This document shows, in pieces, positions 32,501 to 46,289 of a stretch of 64,000 nucleotides of DNA. A program made the position numbers and the translations under genes. The stretch is from Aphelocoma coerulescens (Eukaryota; Chordata; Aves; Passeriformes; Corvidae), in contig NC_091014.1 in the NCBI RefSeq assembly GCF_041296385.1, forward strand, positions 53,896,078-53,960,077, in the 5' to 3' direction. Under the pieces are notes generated by a model that was not told where the DNA came from, searched no databases, and saw only the letters and a program-made list of their open reading frames with translations. Within the stretch, counting starts at the first letter, position 1, and every line of letters begins with the position of its first letter.

Positions 32501-33249
32501 AGAAAGGTATGCCTGTGGATGGCCTGTTACCAAATGCAAAAATTGGAAGTAACGTGGTCTTTAGATGATGTGGTGTCTACAACAACATGAGACCAGAAAA
32601 GTCTGGGCCCAGAAAGTCCTTTTTGGTATCTGCTGCCAGCTCATATGCAGATGAGGTTGCTTTTCAGGCTTTTGAGGAATGCAGATGACAGCTCACCCAT
32701 GGTCTGCACTACTCTAGGATGCTAATTTAGAACCCATTCCTATGAGACCTGTGAAGGCCAGGTACAGTAGTATTTACAGCAATAAATGGGATATCTGGTT
32801 GGTTTTGGTTTCCTGTCCTAATTCCATGTTGTTCCCTGGGGTAGCAAGGGATGCAAATATGACACCTATTAGGACCAGGTAGAAGGTGATCTTGGTAGCT
32901 CAACAGCTGTCATACAAATAGCAGCACAGTGTCAAGTGTGTTCAGCAGCAGTAAAGGAGGATCTTCATTGCTTCACAAGGGAAAGAAATACTGAAAATAT
33001 AAATTTTGAATTTGCATTAAATGCCCAAGCAAAATGAGCCTTAATGAAGGCTCTCTCTGCATAAACATAAAATAAAACATAAGTCTTGGATTCTAAACTT
33101 AGGAACCGTGTTTTTCATTCTGCTTCCCTTCCCCAGATTCCTTCAAGATGACAAGCAGTTCAGAGAAGACTGGTAGGAATGCAGGATAAAAATATATTCA
33201 CAAATATGTGCGGCCAGCGTGTGGATGTGTCACAGAAGCTCAGTCTTTC

Positions 33250-33840
33250 ATTAAAAGTATTCATTGCTCTTAAGGAAACTTTCCTTGTCTGACCATCCAG
33301 AAGCCACTCTGTCGGTCACACTGGGACTGAAGCCCTTTCTCAGCAGGCAGCTCCAGTGACCCAGTGAGTCCCTCGCTTGACTCCCTACAGCCCCCACACT
33401 CACACAGTCAGACCAGGTTTCCTTACTGGCTCGAGCCGGGGTTTCCCTTAGCAGAGTCTCAGACATCTGGATCCTTAAATAATTTAATCATGGTGCAACA
33501 AAAAAATAGCAGCTTGATCTGGGTGTCTCCGAGGAGGCACCCCAAAGAAAGCCCTGGGTTTTTATACCCTCCCAGTCTGCGTGTGACGAAGTCCTGGCTC
33601 TTCCAGCTGAGTCCTGGCTCCTGCTGTGTCTCAGTGTCCGGTCACCTGGCTGTGCCACAGGTCCTGTGCCCTCTGTTGTGCAAAAGGTCGGCGCCAGTTC
33701 CTGGCCTCTTGCCTGGGGCTCTCACCACCCAGAGCTCAACCTGCGGCTGACACTGCAGCTGCACACCGAGCTACCTGCACTGAATGTGTTCCTCAACACT
33801 CTTCATCTTGTTACTATAACTGACAAGTTTATCAGTTTGG
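33250..33840 (-). repeat. Probable solo LTR (approximate ends)
   Basis: Read on the minus strand, a GC-rich U3-like block is followed by GGGTATAAAAACC (near 33556-33568). An R-like segment 'GGTGCCTCCTCGGAGACACC' comes next, then an ATTAAA signal near 33488. This order is typical of a retroviral LTR. I could not fix TG/CA termini or a target duplication. It differs from both LTR types in the JOSD1 intron. Confidence 0.5.
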
Positions 33841-36644
33841 GTTTGTTGGATTTTTGTTCGGTTTTTTTTTTTTTTTTTTGATCAGTTTGTCAGATGACAT
33901 GAAACAGGAGTTGTTCTGTAACAATTCAGAAAGATTTTCTTGAAGTCCTCGGCAGATGTTCTATCCCCCTAATTTCAAACACATTCCCACAAGCACCTTT
34001 TGCACGTCCTCTGCTGTTCAGGGATTCTTATTTATTGCAGGTCATCATTCCCCAGGCAACACTCAGTGCCTATATTGTACTCTCTAGCCAAGATCCAAGA
34101 TACAGCAGACATTTCCTTTAGAAAAGAAGTAAGGGAAGAATGTGGTACAGGGAAAATTATACTTAACTTTGCCTTACACTTACCAAGTGCTTAAATATTG
34201 TGAAGAATCTCATCTTTTTAACAAGAGGGAAGGCATGTCATATTTAGAAACTGCTTCCCAGCTCACACACCTGTGTAATTTGATTCATTTTGGAAATAAA
34301 AGCAAATGAAAATCTGAGTCTCTGAAGATTTAAATCTTTTCACTCTGAAAGAAAGGGAAATTGTTTTCATGGGTCAGCAGACAGGCTGTTCTCACAATTC
34401 ATTCATTCATTTACAGTTGAAGTAATGTGCTACTTCAGTTCCAAGGTTAAACAACTGGTAGTGATAACTTGTTGTAAGGGATCATGTCAGGATGTCAAGC
34501 CTGGTGTAGAACACGGGAAAGCTTGTAATCGAAATTGAGACAGGTGAGCCAGTGTGCAGTGGGCTGCAAATAAGGATAATCTGCCAGTAAAAAAATGGAG
34601 ATTGCAGTATCCAAATACTTTGATATTTAGTCACCTAGGCAAGTAGTGACTTTCCAAAATGGTCCATAATAAGCATTTATTTTGCAGTCAGTGGGAACTG
34701 CAGGTGCTCACCACTAACCTTTTACTGTTTAATTATGAGCCCCTGATTTAACTCCTGGTTTGGTATCTTGAGACCTGAATAACCTGGATGATGGAGTATA
34801 ATGCAACAGCATGACCACTGGGTAGAGAGTAGCAAATTACTTTGAAATGTCTAACAGAAAACCATGGGAATTTTGGACATAAAAGGAAAAAAGCTTATTT
34901 GTCACACAAAAAAGGGAAAGGCTCTAAGCACAGAGAGCAAAGAGAGTAAGGGAGAAGGAAAAAAGCAAGAGAAGGATATTTGGGCAAAGCAGCCTTCAAC
35001 AAAGTATGAACAGTGGAAGGAATGGTAGTGGTAAATGTACACAGAGGCTGCATTGAATCAGAGGCTGGGAACGCTGAACCGTATACAGAAGCCTGTGAGG
35101 ATATTCAAAGCCAGTGTTGATAGAATCAAACATTTATTTCTCTACAAATGCTTCAGAAATAAACTGAATTATATTGGTCTTAAATTGAAGTTAAGAACAA
35201 TGCCTATCTTATTATTCACTTTGGGAGTTTTCCTGTATTGTACATTGAAGCAGGGAGGGGAGGAGGGGTGAAAAGAAATAGGTGATCAGCCACAAGTCTG
35301 TCTGTTCTGTTAAAATCCAGAGCCCTTGAAAGCGAGCTGGCAGGAGAGCAAGTTATTCTCCTTAAAATCTGAAATTAGGTATAGCAAACATTTTCTTTTC
35401 TATTTACTCATGCTGCCGATGTCCTCTTGGTATAACACACAATTTACTCACTTTTCAACTTGCTGATTTCTACATATTTTTGTAATGAAAGTTTGTGTTG
35501 TCACATGTCTGCCAACAAGTGGAAACAAAATCTCTGGCTTCTCTTGACCAAGCTGAATTGAGTTTGGTTTAGTTTTTCTTTTAATAGTCACTATTAGAGT
35601 AATGCTGATGGAATCCAGCTCACTTTTTATTTTTTGGAATCCCTGTCTTTGCTTATGTTTAAGTATCATCCCAGTGATATTGCCGTGCTGCCAGCCACAT
35701 TCCTCCTGCCACAGGCAGAGCATTGCCATTACAGCATGTTAGAAAAAGCCCTTTAACCGGTGCTGCTTTGTCCCCATGCAGTGGCAAGGGGGAAACATAT
35801 TTCACTGAGGAATTATGCAGGAAGTGGAATTTGGGAGAGATTAGTTTGCTTATAAAACTGTCTTAGAAAAATACAGTAACCATGTGATGCTAGTGCCATT
35901 TTTTATCCAGACTGGCAGACTGAAACACACAAGTGTGTTGTGATTTGTTAATTTTGTTAAAGCGGTTTATGGAGTCAATAAATCTTGGGGGAAGAAACAT
36001 TCCAAACTCATTTCTGTTGGAGACAACTGACTTGGCTGTGAGCTTTATGGAATAATTCCATGAGTTGCTTTTTACTAGATAAGGACATTCCCTGGTGTCA
36101 TAGCTATTTTGCAAGCCTACAGTTGCCTTCTATGACCCTGAAATTTCTCCGGCCATTTCAACAGGAGAGGATACTTTTATTCTTTTTCCCATGACTGCAA
36201 CGTGGTGCTGCTAGCACTAGTGGAGCTGCATTTTGCCCTAGAGACAGCTATATTTCACTTGGGGATGGCCAGGCTTTTTAAAGGGAATGCATTAATTCTA
36301 ACAATATGGTAAATCACTGAAATTTTTTCTGCATTTCATTTCTCTGCATTTCATTTCTCTTGAAAGAACTGAGACATGGACAAGCTTCTAGCAAGTACCA
36401 TCCTCATCCAATAAGCAAATCTAAGTCCAAACAGGTAAAATATAAGCCAGTGATTTTTCCAGGTATATAACAGGGAAGAAAAGGTTAAACACTATTTGTT
36501 TTACTAAGAATTTTCAGGCTTGTTGTTGTGAAGGCCTTTGCTATGCTATAATATGTGCTCCCGAAATGTGAATCAGGAGAGTGTGTATACACAGATGTGT
36601 AAATGTTTGTCAATCCCAGACAGCTGGAACCCATCAAAGCTGCT

Positions 36645-36665
36645 TGTGTGTGTGTGTGTGTGTGT
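36645..36665. repeat. (TG)n microsatellite
   Basis: About ten TG units. Confidence 0.9.
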
Positions 36666-39600
36666 ATTCCTTTGTGTGCCTAAGTAGTGCAAATAGCTTC
36701 CTTAGGTTTTGGATTCACTGACATGTGCTAGGCACAGGGAATCTGGACTGCTAATATTTAGTATTTCAGACCTCCATACCCAAGATGCAAAGCTTGAAAA
36801 GGACAAGAAGGAAAGCATTTGGAAGCAGACTCAACATATGTTTGAAATTAGAGGACTAAAAACAGTACCTCATCCTGGAGAGGTAACACAGTGTTTGGAG
36901 AAGGATAGGACATGATGTCATAGGTTGAGTTAATTTTTCTCTCTCCTGCTGACACAGCTGATTTGTTGGCACCCATATATGCCCTGCAATAAAAAAAAAA
37001 ATATATATTCTTAAGGACAGTTGCTCATGTAAAGGCAGTGTGGAAGTGGGTTTGCTTTGCACATTTTAGTGCTGCTTTTTTGTCAGTTTTTCTCACAGAT
37101 TCTGCCCCTAAACCAATAAGGCCCCTCCCCGTCAGCACTTAAACCCTTTTGTTTTCCTGAGAAGAATAGGTGAGAGGACCTTACTCCTTTCTCTGTAAGC
37201 AGGTCCTCTATCCTTTCAAATAGACTTGAATTCCTCCTGAAGTGATATCTGGAAAAATCACCCAGACAATTCAGAATCTTGAGCTGATCTGCAGATGCTT
37301 TTACTTCAGAAAATGTTCTTCAAGACCACTCAGTCATTTCTTGAAAATGCCTGGGATGAAAGATGGTTGTTGCTCTCTTCAGCTTCTTATCTCCAATTTG
37401 CTTTTGCTGCATCAGCACTGTGATAGCTGAGGCTGGGGAACAGTGGCTGGTCAGTTAGGAACATCTCATGGCTGCAGTTCAATACTGAATACAATTTTGA
37501 AATCAAATATTTGAGTGTCTTGTGACTTCCTTCTTGTTTGATGCTCATTGCCCTAAGAACAGAGGTCATGTGTGAAATTTGGTCTCAAAACCCTGATCTA
37601 TTCCTCTGTCTTGGATTGCCTGATTGTTAAAACAGGAAGTGCTGCCTTAATAATCCAGTGGAAGAACAACAGTGGAGGACAGACAAAATAGGAAGAAAGA
37701 CTGCAGTAGAAAGTACTGGTGTATATTGAATCTCAGTGGGAGTTGTTATTGAGTAGGAGTTGTGCACCTGCACAGAGTTTCAGAAACACAGATATGTCAT
37801 TTATAATCACCAATTCAGCAAAAACATGATAAGGAGAGATTAACAGCTTTTTTTTTTTTCAGATTTGGGCAGAGAAATGTTTAATAAAGAACTCACTTCC
37901 AGTAAGGCTGGTGAAGAAACCATGGTAATTCAAGGAAAGGAAAGCAATGTATTAAAAAAAGAATAATCAGGCTAATGAATATCTGAAGTTTAAAGGTTTG
38001 AGATTGAAGAAGATGATTGGCTGGACCATTACTGAAGATTAAGGCTCTATTGTAACCAAATCAAGGAAAGAGCATTTTAAAGCCAATTACAATTCCTGAG
38101 ACCTTTAAATATTATTCTGAGGTAAAAAATCCTGAATGATGTTGTACTCAATGCCCATCCAAGTTCTGGGGTTTGAAAAACCAACTGCTTATGATCTCTT
38201 GTAGCCAATACCCTGGCAAACATGGAACACAAATGGAGCAAGATGAGGGTTTTTATCTGTGGTTTACATACAAACTCCACTGCGGAAGCAGCAGGCAAAG
38301 CCAAGAGGAGAAAACTGGCCAAAGGAAGAGCATGTTCAGTTCTGCAGCATGGCTGGTTTAAAAGGAAAGCTGATACCAACCCAGAGGCTAAGCTAGAAAG
38401 CCTGAGTTTTTCCAAACTGATAAGGAATGTGGAAAGACTGTTAAATGTATTCGTTTTTTGGGTAGAGGCTCTTCAAAGTTTGGGGTTTTTTTTTAATGAA
38501 GAAAAGTCTGAAATACCAGTGCTGAATTTCTCCCAATGTGAATTTAAAAATGTTTTTCCTGTAATATGTCGTTTGTTGATGTGACCAGTGAAATCCACCA
38601 TGACCCAGAAATTTAAAATTTTCTATCAGCTGCACTTTAAATACATTCTTCTTTCAGAAGCATGCTAATGAAAATGTTGTCCTGAGTACAAAACAGAGCA
38701 GTGTACTCAAAATCATTATTCACCCTACTTGACAACAGAAGCACTCAGCTTCTTTGAGCTGAATGCATTAAAGGGGGAAAAAACATTCAATGAATTATGC
38801 TTTTTTCAGCTGTAACACTGAAAACTCTGCTGTCTTATGTTTGGTTCATAAAGCTGCTTTGCTTCATGCCTTTTTCTGACTGATTTTCAGTGCTAGGGTG
38901 TGAATAAGTTAAAGAAGCATTGATTCTTTTGGCCATAACAGTTAAGACAGTATTTGCAGTACTTCCAACTTTGTTTGCATTAGGAGTCAGAATCTCTTTG
39001 TGAAGAATACTCACACAGAGTCCTATGTTCTGCAGCATAGCAGATGAATCCACGAGACATTTTATTGGTTTAACTCCCTTTCTCATGAGTTATTGCAGTT
39101 AAATCAAATTTTCTGACTCAGCTTCCTGCAACAAATCCTTGTTGCTTCTCTCTAATTTTTTATTGTGCACCAATGCGTTCAGCTGCTGCCAGACAAATTC
39201 TACCCCCTGTATTTGCATTCAGTCCCAGAGAAGTCCCTCTGTCTACAGAAACAGTGACAGTCCATCAAATGGCAAAACTGATCCAACACCATGCCAAGGC
39301 AGCCTTTCCCTGTCTCTCTCCCCCATCTCCCAGCTGCCTGATTCCATCTTTCCTTTTTTACTGCTCAGATAAGCACCAGCAGGAATACAAATAGGAGAAA
39401 TGCAAATCATAATGCCTTGCTGGGTTAAAGCTAAGCTGAGGCTCGCTCTGAGAGCTGGAACACAGGGCGCTAGTGAGGGCAGCGTAGGAGCCTGGCCATG
39501 CTCTGTACTCTGATCAGGCCCCTGGTGCCAGGGACTGGCCGTGTGATGTATTTCATTCCCTTGGGGAATGGCTTCCCATTTAATCTCTGAGCAGAGGATT

Positions 39601-40277
39601 GTTTAGTCAATTCTTCTGGTTTACTTAGTGAAATGAAGATATTCACCCATGGACTTTAACCAGGCCTGTGTCTGAGCTTTGATTCAAATGCAAGCTAGTC
39701 AGAGGCATTGTCACCAAATTTGAAGACTGATAACAGTTTCATATCAAACAAATTTTATTATTGCTTTCTTCATCCTACTTTTATCTGATCTTGGAGGTAA
39801 TTCAAATGAACAAAGATACATGCAACTGCAATCACTACTCCCACTTTGCTACATATGTGGGCAGTCTTATTTCATAATTAGTCTGTTACTTCTGTTTATC
39901 ATAAAGTTAATATTAAGCTGAAGTAGAACAAGGTGCACTTATTCCAGCACAAAAATCTATGTATGTGGAGTTAGTCAAGAGCAGTTATTTTGGAATTTGC
40001 AACAGCTGTTTAGAAAGCTCTCACAGTTAAAAAAAGACCTGCACTTCCCAAAGTATACATTTCATGATTCAGAGTAATATATTTTACCAACTGCATTTCG
40101 CTTTTTTTCAATAGCGATTAAAATAGAGATTCAATTTTTTTGTGTAGAGACTGATAAACTGCAAAAGGTCACAGCACCAGTCGCTCAAGCAGAAAGAAAT
40201 GTTAAAAATGAAAAAGCTGCTTTAAAAAGATGTGTTTTTTAAAATATCTGTTAGCATAGGTTAGAAATGTGCTCAAA

Positions 40278-40312
40278 GGGTTAGGGTAGTGATTAGGGTT
40301 AGGTTTAGGGTT
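40278..40312 (+). repeat. Telomere-like interstitial repeat
   Basis: Four or five degenerate TTAGGG-type units (ttaggg, ttaggg, ttaggt, ttaggg) lie within 35 bp. Confidence 0.7.
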
Positions 40313-40470
40313 GAGAGAGTCAGAGTGCCTACAGCTCCAGGAACACTGGGACTGGAAAAGGCATGCCAAGGTGATCCTGGCAGGGCCCCAACATTGCTGC
40401 ACTTACATCCCAGCAGCACCAAGCTACATCTGATTTTATGGCATGTAGTGCCTATTATGAATGTTACTTT

Positions 40471-40590
40471 TTTGTTATTTTGGTTTGTGGGTTGTTTTGG
40501 TTGGTTGGTTTTTTGTTTTGCTTTTTTGGGTTTGTTTGTTCATTTGTTTTTTGGTTTTGGGGTTCTTTTTTGGTTTTTTGTTCTCTTTGT
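40471..40590. repeat. T/G-rich low-complexity stretch
   Basis: Runs of TTTTGG, TTGG and GTTT repeat without a fixed period. No gene is supported. Confidence 0.7.
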
Positions 40591-43500
40591 TACCCCTAAA
40601 TCCAGCTCCAGGTCAGCATTTCTTCGACTGATCACTGGTGACTTGTTCACAGCCATCGGGCCAGCAGTGCCAAGCCTGTGCCTTGCCTGTTACATTTATA
40701 TCCCTGTATTCCTCAGAAAATCTTGTGCCCCCACTTCTCGAGGCTTCTGCTGTTGCACCAGGCCTGCATTTCTCTGCACTGCATGGTTGTGCTAGTCATA
40801 AATCTCTTTTTCTACACAGAATAACTGTTTGTTACTTTTATTTATATAAAATGATGGCTGTACCATCAGAAGTAAAACATATTAGCTGTAGACCTGTTTA
40901 ATTATGGAAACTGCTGTGACAGCTAACCAAGGAAAAGATACAGAAGGGTCGAGAGAAGTTCAAACAAAGCAAACCTGACAAGTCTCAGTCCTGGGGCCTT
41001 GCACATTCAGTACAAAGCTTTTGGCAAATTACTGAGTGGCAATACTCTACTCCAGGGCTGCATATTTCAGCCCCAAAGGTCCTGAGCAGGTAAGAGCAAG
41101 ATGTACACACTATTACATAATCCATCATGTTTGGGCATTTTTTAGAATTGCCTATGCTGGCATCTTTTCTTTTTTGGGGTAGAAAAAAGCATGCAAGAAT
41201 TAGTCTCAGTTATCTGAACTTTTAAAAGTAGAAGTTAGCTCAAATATTGCATAACTTTTACAGATAAAATTGCATAGCATAGTGAAGGGTAGACAACAAG
41301 GGAAATGGCAAGGATAGGCAAGCACTGAAATTGGTTCTTTCTCAAAAGATAAAAGAAAATCCACAGCCTCCCCAGGCAAATGAACATCTGATTCTACTTT
41401 GAGCTAGATAATCTCTTGATGTCCCTTTCAGTCCTATTGTTCTCCATTACTAGTTTGTTTTTTTATCTTAAATAAAAAATTCCTTGTGCATTCTCAAAAT
41501 GGACAGTTTTTCTTATGTCCTTTGTCTTTTTGATAGATCCCATGTGATCTACTGATGCGTGTCTCCATAAATCCTCTAACTCGGTTTAGGTTTTGCAAAA
41601 CTTGAAAGTGGCCTTGTTCGCTTTTTAAAAAATATTTTATCATGTCATTCTTAATTATATATAGAAAGAATTGTTAATTTCACAATCACCTATTAAAATA
41701 GTAAATCTTGTGGTGCTTGGACTGCTATCACTTACTGTATTTGTATAGTTGACATACAGATTATTTATTTTTCATTTAGAAAAATACCCATTCCTGAATT
41801 CTCTAGTTGGTGTTTTTATATTACTGTTATCTTCTTTTCCAGTCACATACAATCTGTTGTGTTCCTTACTTTACCTGGCATCTCTTTTATATCAGTGGGC
41901 ACAGCACTCTAATTCATCACTTCCTCCATAGATGCAATGCTGAACCATGATCTGGACAGGAAATCTTGATAGACAGAAGGGAGATCTCTAATCCTGTAAC
42001 ATATCCTTAGTGATTAACTCAAAATAAATTAGGGGCAGCAAAATCTGTGTCTTTTTAATGCAGGGTCACTCCAAATACTGTAGTATTGAATACTTTTGTC
42101 AAGGCTTTGCTTAAGGATCTCAAGACTGTGATGGAGACATAACTCAGTCTCCCAGTACCATCTCTATTCCTTCCAGTAATTCCATTTCAACAATAGAGCT
42201 CTCCTGTTACTCCAGTCTTAATAATGAAGCTTGGCTGAGCGGATTATTTTCCCAGTCCTACCCTGAGACCCATTGTATGCACAGAGCTTTTCAGTTCATC
42301 TTAGTTCTGACCAAAGAGACAGAAAACAAAACCCCAACAAAAACAAAACCCCTCATGATTTCCCTATTGCAACCATGGATGAAGTTCATGAGGATGAAAA
42401 AAAATCACCTGGATACTTAATATTTTATGGTAATGGTTTGACTTGGTTCTTGTCTAAATTGGCACGAGATCTCAAGTAAGAGGAAATGCGTATCACAGTG
42501 GTGTGTCTCATTCCAGTACCTCCCTCAGAGTTGGAGATGCACTGGTTCAGCAGCAGAACCTGTAAAATAGGAGACAACTGAGGGATACCTCTACTCATTT
42601 GGGCCAATGTGTAAGGGGGTGGGCTCTGTGGGGCTATTGTGCAACACCAGCTGGAAGCTGAATGAGCAATTAATGATAACACAACATTTTGAATTTGTAG
42701 AATGTAATTTATTGCCCAAAGTAGCACTTTGGAGTGGGAAATGGTCTTCAGATTCTGGGCATTCATTGACCTTTCTGAGAACCATTTTACAAACTAAAAG
42801 GATAATGAAGGGAAGGTTGTTTACAGAGAGAGGTATTATCTGCTGCAGAGCTGCTCAGCAGCACCAGAAGGGTCACCCTCTGCATGTGCATTCTATTCTG
42901 GAATAAAAGCATACTTTGTGAAGGAATTCGCCTTTAAAGGGCTGTCTGCCTAAGTGCTCTTCTGGAATAGCTCTTGTGGAATAATGTGGTTTTCAAAAGC
43001 AGTGCCAGCCACTTCCTCTGTATAGACAAAGCCTTGAGCTCCCAGGATTAGACTTTTGGTACTTATATAAATCGCTTGATGTTTCGAATGGGGACCCTGC
43101 GAGCACTCCTGTGGTGTGCTGATGATGGCACAGGGCCGTGGGTTTTGTTGCTTGGTTTCCTGACTTGGCTAAGAAATGGCTTGGAAAGGGTGCCCTTAGC
43201 CTCCCACAGACAGAGGGTGGGGAAGTTTTCACAAGCCCCTTGAAACAGGCTGAGATGCTGCTCCAATGCCTTCTGCCATTTCAAGCCCCGACAAGGGGCA
43301 GCCAGGAACTCCTCCTGCTCGCAGGAGATGTGATGTGTCCTTGACATGCAGTCCCGTACCAACTGTGCTACCCGAGGCAAGCTAAAACGGGCGATTGCTT
43401 TCCAAATACTGTCTCCAAGATGACTGCAGATGTCTCGTACAAGTGTTCATATCCTAAAAAGCACCTTTTCCATCCTTTTAAAATGGCAGATTAAGTCATG

Positions 43501-43769
43501 TGTATGACTCAGCCTCATTTTCTTGTCCTGTGACTCCAGGCAAGTCACTTCTCTTCCAGCTCTCTGACAGGTTTTGGCCATCCAATCCAAAAACGCCGTG
43601 TGTGCCTTGTTGAGGAAGATGCGTGAGTGGCACCCTGGAAAAACAAAAGGCAGAGCTGCGTTGAACTAAATGCCCTCCAAACCAACGTGGTTTTAACTAA
43701 GGCTGCCTTTTCCAGCTGTAGAGTAAGGCCCCTGCCATACTCCTGGAAGACGGCGAATATAGTAGTTGA

Positions 43770-44060
43770 TAAATCACGGGCGACGGAGCGATCGAAGACG
43801 GGGATGGCAGCGCCTTTCAGCGCGGGGCGGGGGCGAGGCGAGGCGCAGTGCCCGGCCCCACCGGGAGCCCGCGCCCGCCCTCACGGCGCCCCCCGCGGCC
43901 CCGCCCCTCGGCGCCGGCGGGAAGGCGGCGGGGCCGTGCCCTCAGGACGAGGAGGAGGAGGAGGAAGGCGGGGGTCTGTGGCGAGCCCGGAGCCTTCGCC
44001 CCGGGTACTGCACCCACCCACCCACCCGCCCCGGAGCTGCCCCGGCATGAGCTGGCGATT
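43770..44060 (+). promoter_or_regulatory. DMC1: Isolated CpG island, probable DMC1 promoter
   Basis: A sharp GC/CpG-rich island lies in AT-rich surroundings, 2.2 kb before the DMC1 start exon. It carries an E2F-type motif GGCGGGAA at 43916-43923. In other vertebrates the first DMC1 exon is non-coding, so the island may hold it. The strand and link to DMC1 are inferred. Confidence 0.45.
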
Positions 44061-46289
44061 TGATTACTGTTCTAATTTTCATGGGGAATTACGGTGCTCC
44101 GCGCAGGAGGGAGATCAGTGATTCCTCGCCCTTTGGGAATAGAAATATACATCTCATGAGGAGGCAGCTGGCAAAGAAAAGCCAAGTAAATCCGTGTGTT
44201 GATGACGATTAATCAGTTATTTTCCTCTGAGTCAACAGATGTGAGATCCCGCCGTGGAGCCCCTTGGGGCAGGTCAGATCGCCCCCGGCCCTCGGCCCAG
44301 AGAGCCGAGCTCTGCTGCCATTTTCTGACAGCCCAAGCCCAGGGGGAATTGCAGGGACCGGCTCCCTGTCACACCCGCAGGCTGTGAGGAGTGTGGCATC
44401 CAGGTCTTGTTCACCTACCCTTGGGTACTTGAGGTGGCACAGGACTGTTGGTGGTTTTTCATGGATGTGCTCTGTTGTCTCAGACTTTCACCCTTTTATC
44501 TGCTTCCCTGCAGGCAGTGGTGACTGGAATCCTTCAGGTGTGCCAACACACCAGCAGCAGGAGAATGCTCCACTGAGCAGGAGGATTTTTTTCGTACCTA
44601 AAGCTTTTAGTAGGGTGAGGTGTAATTTCTCCATTTTCCCTTGTAGCCTGCAGGAAGGCACAGGTCTGGGTCTGCCTTGTTTTTCTGCTGTGAGATGCCA
44701 ATTGCCTAAGGATGGGGAGTAGGAGAAAAATCCCATGCTTGGCGGTGATTGAAGTGCAGGATTATGTGCATTTTGTGAGGACCTTTTTAATGAAAAAGGA
44801 GATTGTAATATAGTTTTAATGCTTCTTGCATTACTTGTTTTTCTTCTTTCAGTATTTGAAGCTAAGGGATTTTTCAAATCTCCCCAATTATTTTTTAATA
44901 ATGTTTTGCTGTAATTATGTGAAGACATGATTTGTCATTCCATAATTGTCAGGGTCCTGAAATAGAAATTAAATATATCCTGATACTATCAGAAAAAAAG
45001 ATTTTATAACAATATTTCCATTAAATACCAACAGAATAAGATAATTCTGTAATTCTGCTATTTTGTTCCTTGCTTTCCCGGCCTCTATATACATAAGATT
45101 CTTGCAAGCAAATTAGTATCCATTTAGAAGCTGAAAAAAGGCTTTTTGCAGATATTTAGCTTAAGCTATCCAAACCTCTGTTAGACGTAGCCCATCTTAG
45201 AGATCATGGATTTTGTTAACAAGGATGAGCAAGTAAATGTATGCACACATTTTGATGTGGTGGTCTGCAAAACTTTTGATCATCCATAGCTAGAACACCA
45301 AATGTAAGCTCACAATTTAAGCAGAAGCAACTTAACCCATTTACAGAACCACAAAAGTGATGCAGTAGTTTGGTTATAAGATCGTATTTCAAAGGAGCTA
45401 CTTTGTATTCACTGTTCTTGCATTCATAAAATTTAAGGAGGTCACACTTTGCTTATTTAACCATGCTATCACAAAGTGCCTATTCCAGTTCTAGGCCTTG
45501 CTTATAGGAAGTCACATAGAGAAGGCAGTGAAGCTGTGGTGGAGTACAGACATCACAAGTTAACCATGAGAAAACATGAAATGAGCTCTCTGTATATGGG
45601 TTTGCATAATAAAAGTCTCAGATTTTTATTACCCTTCTTTTGTTCTCTCCATGCAAGCATACTCCTTACAGGCATTACCTGCACATCTTCAGCACTTATT
45701 GGTCATTTTGAACCTCAGCAAGAACTTGAAAACAAATACAGCTTTAACAGTATGCTCTCAAGATAAATCACTAAGGAGCTATAGCCTTCTCAGCACTGTT
45801 TTGAGGGTTTTCTGTCACATCAAGATGGGGAGGCTGAGCTGTTGCATTGCCTTTCCATTACCCATTCTGTCTGCAACTATGCTGACTTTTGTTATAAAAA
45901 TACAGACTATCTTTCGCTTTCTTACCAGAATAAATTCCACTTGTGATAATTCATTTCAAATGTTCCCACGTCCAAAACTCATCTCTGACCCAAGATTCTC
46001 ACAAGGGAATGAGATCTCTTTTCCTAATACCCGTGAAGCCCTTTCTAGCCAAACTGGTTCATGTGAGTGTAAAGCCGTGGATTTTCTCCTTTTGGGCTAG
46101 TAGGTCAGATAATAAAGAGTTGGAAGCAGAATCCAAATTTAAATCCATATCTGATGTCATACTAACAAGTTTCTATAGTTCAAGGACTTCTTAAAAGCCC
46201 TTTTACAGACATTTACTCATTTATTACCCCCCCAAGACTGTCTCTGTTTGCATTTCCCAGTAGCGATCAATACTGCGTGCTCTTTCGTG
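44061..46289 (+). other. Sequence between the CpG island and DMC1 first coding exon
   Basis: This is AT-rich and non-coding, probably 5' UTR intron of DMC1. I see no conserved exon. Confidence 0.5.

Larger units (their letters stand above)
27421..43700. other. Long non-coding stretch between CBY1 and the DMC1 upstream island
   Basis: I scanned this 16-kb stretch for conserved exons with splice borders and found none that I can name. It contains a CR1 fragment (27.66-27.90 kb), a probable solo LTR (33.25-33.84 kb), (TA)n near 29.53 kb, (TG)n near 36.65 kb, a telomere-like patch (40.28 kb) and T/G-rich DNA (40.47-40.59 kb). FAM227A would be expected here by synteny. All ORFs are under about 170 codons and unrecognised. 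Confidence 0.5.

Noticed and set aside
43320..43380. A tRNA-like A-box (TAGCACAGTTGG on the minus strand).
   Set aside because: There is no matching B-box, acceptor stem or anticodon arm, so no tRNA gene or clear tRNA-derived SINE is supported.
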